NCBI GenBank assembly: GCA_013285645.1
Contig: JABDHJ010000010.1
Location: 36,551 to 100,550 of the forward strand
Direction of reading: 5' to 3'
Length of the DNA: 64,000 bases
From: Verrucomicrobiota bacterium
Lineage (GTDB): Bacteria > Verrucomicrobiota > Verrucomicrobiia > Methylacidiphilales > UBA1321
The position numbers and the translations under genes were made by a program. Within the stretch, counting starts at the first letter, position 1. Each line of letters opens with the position of its first letter. This document shows, piece after piece, positions 56,854-64,000 of the stretch. Below the pieces are notes generated by a model. It saw only the letters and a list, made by a program, of their open reading frames with translations. It made no database searches and had not been told where the DNA came from.

Positions 56854-58872
56854 TTAGGGCAACGCAATGATATACCACGTCCCCGGACCGGCTGTCGCCC
56901 GCAGGGTCAATTCCCTTGTCGCGACAACAGTGGCAGACCATTTTTTAGTCAGTTCGTCGATGGTCGTCCGGTACTTATATTTGATGGCGTAATCGTTCGC
57001 GACGATCAAGTGGATATGCTCGCTTTTCAACTGATCGAGTGTCTGGTCTGGAAAGACGTCGATGATTTGTCGCGATCCATAGGGACGCCAAAGCTGAGCT
57101 TCCATGTTGTCCCCCGTTTGAATGCAACCGACAAATTTTTCATTTGCCGGGAGAAGAATGCGCAGTTCTTTCATCGCATCGTAGCGCGAGCCATAGACAC
57201 TATAAACCCGTTCCACGCGTCCACTGAAGGAAGGCGCTAGCCGGGCGGCGGCAGAGACCGCCCAATCGGTCGGGAAAAGAGGTCGGGCCGGGCTAATGAC
57301 GATCAAGAGGAGTGAAATGCCCATCGCGATACCGGCGAAAAGTCTAACGATAAAAAACCGAATGATGCGCCCGTCAAGGGCGATCAAGATCAATACCCCG
57401 GCTATCAAAATAGGATAATAAGGGGTAAATAGTCTCGCCATGCTTTCGCTCGCCAACTTGCCGACAAGAACAAGCACAGCCACCCAAGCCCCGATAATTA
57501 TCGGCAGGGCCTTCCATTTCAATCTCGTCATCAGATCCGTCCGAAAGCGGCCCGCCCAGCATCTTAGCCCGATCATTAAAAGAACACTGGCTGTCACGCC
57601 TAATCCCAGTCCGGCCGACTCCTCTAGTTGAATCTGGTCCAAGGCAGTGGCATAAATTCCCAATCGCGGATAATTGAGGTCCAGATATTCCTTCAATCGC
57701 AAGGGCAAGACCGCATTTATCGGTATTTGCGTTGACCAGATCGGGGGTCTCAAATTATCGACGCCAAGAAGAAGGAAGTTTCCGATTAGACCAACCACCG
57801 GATTAGCCAACTGCATTCGTCCCTCATCATGGGGATCTCCCGTGTACGACCCGGTAAAATATGTGTTGAAAAATGCGTTTGGAAGATATGACACACAACT
57901 GCTGATAAAAATAATCCCGGCCAAAATGAAAGGGTTGATTTTGAAAAGGAATCTTCGCCGCATGAGAACGGCGATGGCCCAAGGCAACGCCAGGGGAAGG
58001 TTTGAAATTTTTGCACCGGTGGCCAAGGCGAAAGAAAGGCACGAATAAAAGAAATTGGACGGACCAGGGGCCCTTTCTTCATCCGTCTTGAGAATATATA
58101 AAAAGGCTGCAAGCACATAAACTGCGGCAAATGAATCACTACAAACACTCCCCGCCTGTAATATATAACAATAGCCGGACGGAATGAGCCACATCCACCA
58201 CCAACATATCCTTTTACTTATTCCCATTCTAGAAAAGACCGAAAAAATAAGTCCTGGAAAGAGCAGAAATGAGACTATGTTAATCAGAAAGAACAACCGG
58301 TCTGTCTTAAAAAAGACGAATATGGGAGCCATGAGCCACTCGAAGCCTGTAGCCGTTAAGTCCATTCGCTCATTCTGCGTAATGATCCAATGCCACTTTT
58401 GTTCCCACCACCAGTTGAGCAGACGAGGGAACCGATACGTTAGATAATCGTAATTGTTGGGGTGATGAACGAGCCCCCCAATAAAAATCAGGACCGTGAG
58501 AAACAGCCATATTTGGGGCAACCAGTGGCGCGATTTAAATCGCCGGAATCTAAAAGAGGCCAAGCTCCGTTTTGAGAGTCCGAGCGGTTGTCGAAAAAAC
58601 CATAGAAAGCCCAGAAAGAAGAGAAAGGAAGCCCCGTAACCCCATTGATTGAGAATTCCAAACAGGGACAACGTCCACCCAGAAAACGTGCACCAAGCTG
58701 AGAGTAGAATCCAAAGTCCAACCCAATCGACGGGCTTTTTGTCTACCCGAGAAAATTCCACTCGATCAACTAAAAGCGCCATGGTTGCTTCGAGGTTACG
58801 GACATACTTTGCGTTTTCACGCTCAAATTTTGCATTGAGCCGATACCCACTTAAAGAGTTGCTCCCGACCAT
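56854..58872 (-). CDS. Large multi-TM protein, possible GT39-type glycosyltransferase
   Basis: ~12 TM helices; VHHPNNYDYLTYRFPRLLNWWWEQKWHWIITQNERMDL; C-terminal soluble segment. Confidence 0.55.
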   Translation of the reverse strand: MVGSNSLSGYRLNAKFERENAKYVRNLEATMALLVDRVEFSRVDKKPVDWVGLWILLSAWCTFSGWTLSLFGILNQWGYGASFLFFLGFLWFFRQPLGLSKRSLASFRFRRFKSRHWLPQIWLFLTVLIFIGGLVHHPNNYDYLTYRFPRLLNWWWEQKWHWIITQNERMDLTATGFEWLMAPIFVFFKTDRLFFLINIVSFLLFPGLIFSVFSRMGISKRICWWWMWLIPSGYCYILQAGSVCSDSFAAVYVLAAFLYILKTDEERAPGPSNFFYSCLSFALATGAKISNLPLALPWAIAVLMRRRFLFKINPFILAGIIFISSCVSYLPNAFFNTYFTGSYTGDPHDEGRMQLANPVVGLIGNFLLLGVDNLRPPIWSTQIPINAVLPLRLKEYLDLNYPRLGIYATALDQIQLEESAGLGLGVTASVLLMIGLRCWAGRFRTDLMTRLKWKALPIIIGAWVAVLVLVGKLASESMARLFTPYYPILIAGVLILIALDGRIIRFFIVRLFAGIAMGISLLLIVISPARPLFPTDWAVSAAARLAPSFSGRVERVYSVYGSRYDAMKELRILLPANEKFVGCIQTGDNMEAQLWRPYGSRQIIDVFPDQTLDQLKSEHIHLIVANDYAIKYKYRTTIDELTKKWSATVVATRELTLRATAGPGTWYIIALP

Positions 58873-59066
58873 TGTCGCAGCAGAGGATAAAAATCTTCAC
58901 CTTAGGTGAAGAAATCGGAGGACCTTTCCGTAACAAACTGAAACGGACTTTTGCTTCGGGAACCTGACTGGAGAGAGCAAAAGTGGACCAATTCGCGCTT
59001 GATGAGACGTCTGGCAGGGCTAGCTTGATGATGTGACGGGTAACTTCATCAAGATATCTAATCGGC

Positions 59067-60662
59067 ATGCTTAGCGAGCGAACAATCATCAATGGATTGC
59101 TCGTTGTTGCGGGCATGATCCTTGGGCCGTACCTGATCATCCTTACTTTTGAAGTCAATCAAATAGCCCTTCTTTCATTTGCTGCAATTGTCTTTCTCTT
59201 CGCCATTTTCTTTTTGGTAAAAGACAGAATCGCCGCCTTTCCATATCTCGGCACCTACTTTGGAGGAACGCTCAATTTTCTGCCGCTAGGCTTTACCCCG
59301 CTTGAGGTATTCAGCCTGACAACCGTCCTCTATTTTCTCATTAATTATGTTGCGCTCAAAAGAAGGCCACTCGACGGAGGACCTCGCTTGTTCTTGTTTC
59401 CCATGCTGGTTATTGCTGCGATTGTGCTCATACATGATCACAGCCTGAAAGTTATGGGCGGCGGCCAGGAAGGATCACGCCAGGGCTTGTTGATTATTTT
59501 GTCTTTTGTGGTCTACATTTGCGCAATCAATATACCCAGTCCATCGGCCACTTTTTGGAGTCGCGTACCCTGGTGGTGTTTTTTCCTTACATGTTTGGCA
59601 TCCGTGCCTTTTATCCTAACGACCTATTTCCCCAGCCTGGCGCCTTACCTCTTCTATGTTTCAGGCAATGTTAATATGAACGCTTACATGGAATCCGTAG
59701 GATTAATGGACTCGAGCGATACGGAACGAAACTTAGCCTTCCTTGGAATAGGTGGAATTTTGCAGGGGATACTGGTCGCCTATTTTCCTATTAATACATG
59801 GTGGCGACCCAAGCGCTGGATTATCATCATTTTGTCATTTTTATGCTTATACACGACTCTTAGTGGTGGGTATCGCAACGGGTTGCTAACCTTCGCCCTG
59901 ACTACCTTTTTTGGAGCCGTATGTTATTGCCGGTGGCGAGTGCTCATTATATTGCCCCTATTTGTTCTCGTTCCGCTTGGAATGATTTTCATCCAGGATG
60001 ACCATCCTGCGGGAATTAAGTTGCCCGGTAGCGTACAACGTACCCTGTCATTTTTACCGGGCCAATGGGATCTGGATGTAATAGAAAGCGGGGAGTCTTC
60101 CAATGATTTTCGAGCACAGATCAAGCGAGTTTATATCGCTGAATATTTATATAAAAGTCCATGGATAGGTAATGGATTTTCTTTTGATGCGAGCGAACCT
60201 GAAGCATATGATGCAATGGCTAAAACCCCCGGAGTGAGTGATCCAGGCTATTATACGATTAAATCATTTATAGTTAGTAAAAATTTGCATGTTGGCTGGC
60301 TCAGCCTCTATGACGCAGTAGGCATCATTGGCGGCATAGCTTTTATTATTCTAAACGGTACCATGATTTGGACAATCGGTCGTCTCACCTTCGGTAACAA
60401 TATGGATACAGGTTCACCGCTTTTCCCCTTAAAGGTTTTTTTGTTTTCTAATCTTGCCGGAGGATCGATCGGATTTTTCACTACATTTGGAAGCTTTAGC
60501 CAGGGTTTCATAGGAATGTGTGCCTGTGCGATCATTTTGGTCCACCTCGGTCGAATCGACCGCGGAAATATGGCAAACATTATTACTCCCTCTCCGCAAA
60601 TGCCGAAGAGACTGCCGAGATCTACAGAGGTATTTTCTCCTTTGGGCAGATCTACAGCTTAA
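59067..60662 (+). CDS. O-antigen/exopolysaccharide polymerase-like membrane protein (Wzy/WaaL-like)
   Basis: Multi-TM; large loop with YIAEYLYKSPWIGNGFSFDASEPEAYD followed by NLHVGWLSLYDAVGIIGGIAF. Confidence 0.7.
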   Translation: MLSERTIINGLLVVAGMILGPYLIILTFEVNQIALLSFAAIVFLFAIFFLVKDRIAAFPYLGTYFGGTLNFLPLGFTPLEVFSLTTVLYFLINYVALKRRPLDGGPRLFLFPMLVIAAIVLIHDHSLKVMGGGQEGSRQGLLIILSFVVYICAINIPSPSATFWSRVPWWCFFLTCLASVPFILTTYFPSLAPYLFYVSGNVNMNAYMESVGLMDSSDTERNLAFLGIGGILQGILVAYFPINTWWRPKRWIIIILSFLCLYTTLSGGYRNGLLTFALTTFFGAVCYCRWRVLIILPLFVLVPLGMIFIQDDHPAGIKLPGSVQRTLSFLPGQWDLDVIESGESSNDFRAQIKRVYIAEYLYKSPWIGNGFSFDASEPEAYDAMAKTPGVSDPGYYTIKSFIVSKNLHVGWLSLYDAVGIIGGIAFIILNGTMIWTIGRLTFGNNMDTGSPLFPLKVFLFSNLAGGSIGFFTTFGSFSQGFIGMCACAIILVHLGRIDRGNMANIITPSPQMPKRLPRSTEVFSPLGRSTA

Positions 60663-60784
60663 TCTGGAGGATCAAGATTCTCTCCATGATTTGCCGGGGG
60701 GGGCCGACTGTCGATGCAAGAGATGAAAGTTTAGGGAGAAAGAGATGCTTCAGGAACGAACCTTTTGTTTTCCGTAAAAACACT

Positions 60785-61900
60785 TCACTCTATTCCTGTC
60801 CCACGATCAAAAGCACCTAATTGGGCAAGATCTGACGGCAGTGCATTCAATTTTGACAAACATTCCGCCAGCACCCTTTCGACCGGCAAAGTCGTCATGC
60901 AGGCAATATCGAAGGGGCATCCCGATTCAAAATGGAGGCGCGGTTTACGATGGTGACAACCCTGGCATTCGAGGTCACTAAAGACAAAAGTGCAGGAGCT
61001 TGTTTTGGAAAATCTATATTGAGGGGAAGTCGCCCCAAAGATTCCGACTCCTGAAGTTCGAAGTGATGCGGCAACATGCAGCAGGCCAGAGTCAATTCCT
61101 ATGAAAAGCCGGGACAATGATATCAAGGCGATCGATTCCTCCAGCGATAGTTGATCAACAAAGGAAACAACATTCGGGAAGACCATGCTGCCGACAGATC
61201 CCAAGCACGAGTGATCGCTCGTTCCAAGTTGAACAATATTGGTGAATCCCCTGGCACGCAGGCCCTGAATTAATCTCGCCCAGGACTCATAAGGAAATTC
61301 CCGGACGCGCCAACTCGGCCCGCAATGAATGATAATTAGCGACTCCTGCCGACTACCCTGCTTTTCCAGCAAGGATTTGACCCTGTTCAAAACAGCAGGT
61401 TCGACCAAAAGACGAGGATGAGAATCACCTGTCTTGACGCCAAATTGTCGGCCGAAATCTTCAATAACTGAAACCTCGCTGCCAACATCGCCCGGCACCC
61501 TCGGATCGGGCAGCCTATCATGTTGAAAGGCATATATGCTGGCGAATAGAAATGACCAGTAGGTTTGTATGATATCTCCGCGAAGGTTTGCCACGTTCGA
61601 TGTAATTCCTGCCATTTTAGGCAAACAGATGAATTCGGGATAGCAGCTATATATAAATGCTCGTTTGGGATACTGTTTCTTCAACTGCTCAACCGCTGGA
61701 AATGTGCAAATAATATCGCCCATGCCCACATACCTGAGAAATAGAACGGGGCGGCTCCTTGTGCGCAGAATTATAGGAATAACTACGCGAGCCAAGAACC
61801 GTAAGGTCTTCAAATGCTCTTTGGTGCGATCTTTGAAATACTTTAAGACGTTCATATCATGAGCTATCGCCGCGAAGACATTCACCTCACTAGATATCAA
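60785..61900 (-). CDS. Family 9 glycosyltransferase (heptosyltransferase-like)
   Basis: VLFLRYVGMGDIICTFPAVEQLKKQYP; LIIIHCGPSWRVREFPYESWARLIQGL; FIGIDSGLLHVAASL; VGIFGATSPQY. Confidence 0.88.
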   Translation of the reverse strand: MISSEVNVFAAIAHDMNVLKYFKDRTKEHLKTLRFLARVVIPIILRTRSRPVLFLRYVGMGDIICTFPAVEQLKKQYPKRAFIYSCYPEFICLPKMAGITSNVANLRGDIIQTYWSFLFASIYAFQHDRLPDPRVPGDVGSEVSVIEDFGRQFGVKTGDSHPRLLVEPAVLNRVKSLLEKQGSRQESLIIIHCGPSWRVREFPYESWARLIQGLRARGFTNIVQLGTSDHSCLGSVGSMVFPNVVSFVDQLSLEESIALISLSRLFIGIDSGLLHVAASLRTSGVGIFGATSPQYRFSKTSSCTFVFSDLECQGCHHRKPRLHFESGCPFDIACMTTLPVERVLAECLSKLNALPSDLAQLGAFDRGTGIE

Positions 61901-62060
61901 TGGTACTTTAAATTCAAAGCCTCTATTGTCAAAGTCCTTTTAGAATAGAAGCCCTTTGGGTTGGCCTAATCCATAGCCAAGATGATGTTTATCCGTTAGT
62001 TGGATATCGCTAAATTTGTATTCTCATTTTTTTCGACTCGTTTATCATTTTTGCACTTAT

Positions 62061-62828
62061 ATGATCCACCAGTTGAAAAACATCCTACTGGGAGCCAATG
62101 CGGCCGCAGTGATACGCGGACTGCGGTTCGGTCCTGGTGATTTCTACCGCTGTTGCCGGTTGAATCTGGCGGCCTCGCATCCAAGGGAAGATCGTTTATT
62201 GGCGGCATTGCCTCAAATTAATTCGACTGATATAACCGCCGGTCGCGAGTTTCCGATACGTCTCGTAATCGACCAATATTTGGATGGAACACTTCCATCG
62301 TATCAGGCTTTTATCCTAGTTTCGCTACTGGCAATGGAGCAACCACGCGAAGCTCTGGAGATCGGCACCTTTATGGGCCACACCTCCAAGTTAATGGCGG
62401 AAAATCTCGAACATTCCATCATTCATACAGTTGATCTTCCACTTGATTATTCACTCAATGAAGAAGGAAGTACCGACGTGTCCAAAGATGATTTTCATTT
62501 GATACGTAACCGACAGGTGGGGCGTGAATTTCGCAACACTCCTTTGGCTAGTCGTATCGTTCAGCACTATGCCGACACCATGACCTGGGATTTTACCGGT
62601 GTGGGCAATCCGACATTTTTCTTTATCGATGGCTCGCATACCTATGAGGCCTGTCTCAATGATTCTGAAAAATGTCATGCCCTTTGCGGAGGAAAGGGAA
62701 CTTTTCTTTGGCATGATTGCGACAGTCACCATCCCGGCGTACTCCGTGCCTTAGGCAAATGGCGCGCGCTTGGACGCAATGTCGTGCGGATTCGCGGAAC
62801 ACCCTTTGGTTATTGGAAGGGGGAGTGA
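62061..62828 (+). CDS. Class I SAM-dependent methyltransferase (Methyltransf_24-like)
   Basis: ALEIGTFMGHTSKLMAENL; FFFIDGSHTYEACLNDSEKCHAL; GTFLWHDCDSHHPGVLRAL. Confidence 0.8.
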   Translation: MIHQLKNILLGANAAAVIRGLRFGPGDFYRCCRLNLAASHPREDRLLAALPQINSTDITAGREFPIRLVIDQYLDGTLPSYQAFILVSLLAMEQPREALEIGTFMGHTSKLMAENLEHSIIHTVDLPLDYSLNEEGSTDVSKDDFHLIRNRQVGREFRNTPLASRIVQHYADTMTWDFTGVGNPTFFFIDGSHTYEACLNDSEKCHALCGGKGTFLWHDCDSHHPGVLRALGKWRALGRNVVRIRGTPFGYWKGE

Positions 62829-62850
62829 CGGTCTTTGGCCATCTGCCGTA

Positions 62851-64000
62851 TTAGACCAGTGAAGTTGGCTCTGAATTGAGTACATCCCAGTTTACTGGAA
62901 CCCTCAACACGCCCCAGCGATGGGTTTCCATTTGGACATTGGGATTTTCGTCGACGATTTCGGGCATGAGTAACCCATCCGCTGTGTCGCAATGCCTGCC
63001 GCTCTCCACCACGGTTACGCCCAAGAAGTAGGATTCCATTTTGAAAAATCGCATTGGAACATGAAACCGCACGGTATACTTCCCCTGTTTCAAGTCGAGT
63101 AATGCGTGTTGATCGGAATAGGCTTCGGAGAAAACGCGAAGCCCCTCACCGTGGACGACCGCCATTGCCATGTTGAATTCTCGCAGGTGCTTCTGCACCT
63201 CTAAATCCACTTCTACGGTAAGAGTGTCATTTAGATGGACCGTGGGAGCCAGTTTACCCTGTTGATTTAAAAAACGGATGCGTAGAAAGCGGGCGCCCTC
63301 GGGGGTAGAGGAGCGAGGATAATCCGAAAGATCGCAAACCGCGGACGCTTCGGCGTCCATGCCCTGCCCCAGATATGCACTGATGCCCACATGTGGGTCT
63401 CCCGCATAAACGAGTTTTCCCTGCTTCATAAAAATTACCCGTTCACACATTTGACGGACGGCTTGCATGTTGTGACTGACAAAGATTACCGTGCGGCCTT
63501 CCTGTTCGGATACAGCCTGCATCTTACCGAGGCATTTTTTCTGGAATTGAGTGTCTCCCACAGCAAGCACTTCATCCACAATGAGGATGTCGGGATCCAG
63601 ATGCGCCGCCACAGCAAATGCGAGGCGCACGTACATACCGCTGGAGAAGTGTTTGACAGGCGTATCCAGAAACTTCTCTACATCTGCAAACGCGACGATT
63701 TCATCGAATTTCTTTTTGATCTCGGTGCGCTTCATGCCAAGGATCGCGCCGTTGAGATAGATGTTTTCCCTTCCGGTCAACTCGGGATGAAAGCCGGTCC
63801 CGACTTCCAGCAAGCTGGCGACGCGGCCATTGATTTCGACTCGACCGGCACTGGGATCGGTGATGCGGCTGAGGATTTTCAACAAGGTGGATTTGCCCGC
63901 GCCGTTGCGACCGATGATGCCCACGCTTTCGCCTCGTTTGACGGCGAATGAGACATCCTTAAGGGCCCAAAATTCCTCGAGGGTATCTTCCTGGGGCCGG
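62851..64000 (-). CDS. Wzt-like polysaccharide ABC transporter ATP-binding protein with C-terminal substrate-recognition-like domain (5' end outside window)
   Basis: GIIGRNGAGKSTLLKILSRI Walker A; HFSSGMYVRLAFAVAAHLDPDILIVDEVLAVGD; C-terminal beta-rich extension; frame open to window edge. Confidence 0.92.
   Translation of the reverse strand, partial: RPQEDTLEEFWALKDVSFAVKRGESVGIIGRNGAGKSTLLKILSRITDPSAGRVEINGRVASLLEVGTGFHPELTGRENIYLNGAILGMKRTEIKKKFDEIVAFADVEKFLDTPVKHFSSGMYVRLAFAVAAHLDPDILIVDEVLAVGDTQFQKKCLGKMQAVSEQEGRTVIFVSHNMQAVRQMCERVIFMKQGKLVYAGDPHVGISAYLGQGMDAEASAVCDLSDYPRSSTPEGARFLRIRFLNQQGKLAPTVHLNDTLTVEVDLEVQKHLREFNMAMAVVHGEGLRVFSEAYSDQHALLDLKQGKYTVRFHVPMRFFKMESYFLGVTVVESGRHCDTADGLLMPEIVDENPNVQMETHRWGVLRVPVNWDVLNSEPTSLV

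Noticed and set aside
1-64000. CRISPR arrays, tRNA or rRNA genes
   Set aside because: No regularly spaced direct repeats, no tRNA T-loop-like GGTTCGANTCC in plausible intergenic context, and no rRNA-like stretches were seen; a tRNAscan/Infernal run would be decisive
1-64000. Transposase, integrase or prophage genes
   Set aside because: No ORF showed a recognisable DDE, tyrosine or serine recombinase motif or phage structural feature

Overview
A 64 kb chromosomal window, probably from a Verrucomicrobia-type bacterium (inferred from gene content such as prepilin-like proteins with a C-terminal DG motif, an exosortase/EpsI pair and a YifB/ComM ATPase; not proven). Both ends cut through genes: purL on the left, a Wzt-like ABC ATPase on the right. 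Housekeeping content: purL 3' end, folP-like, mpl, bioF, lgt, ilvH, comM/yifB, tatA-like, ECF sigma operon, Ser/Thr kinase, HtrA-like protease, and a pirin/DoxX/glutathionyl-hydroquinone reductase cluster divergent from a LysR gene. Surface-polysaccharide content is in two blocks: 2.3-5.7 kb (polyprenyl sugar-phosphate transferase, fcl, gmd) and 48.8-64 kb (EpsI, exosortase, glycosyltransferases, a sulfotransferase-GT2 fusion, Wzy-like polymerase, GT9, methyltransferase, Wzt-like ATPase). Main points of interest: the sulfotransferase-GT2 fusion next to a paralogous GT2 in an exosortase locus; a degenerate second copy of the comM 3' region beyond an AT-rich glycosyltransferase gene; a GIDE-like/LemA fusion; three copies of a long inverted repeat (CCTGAGCTTGTCGAAGGATC type); and a perfect 36-bp inverted repeat between an SDR gene and bioF. 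I saw no rRNA, tRNA, CRISPR array, transposase or integrase. All family names are from reading the sequence; no searches were run.
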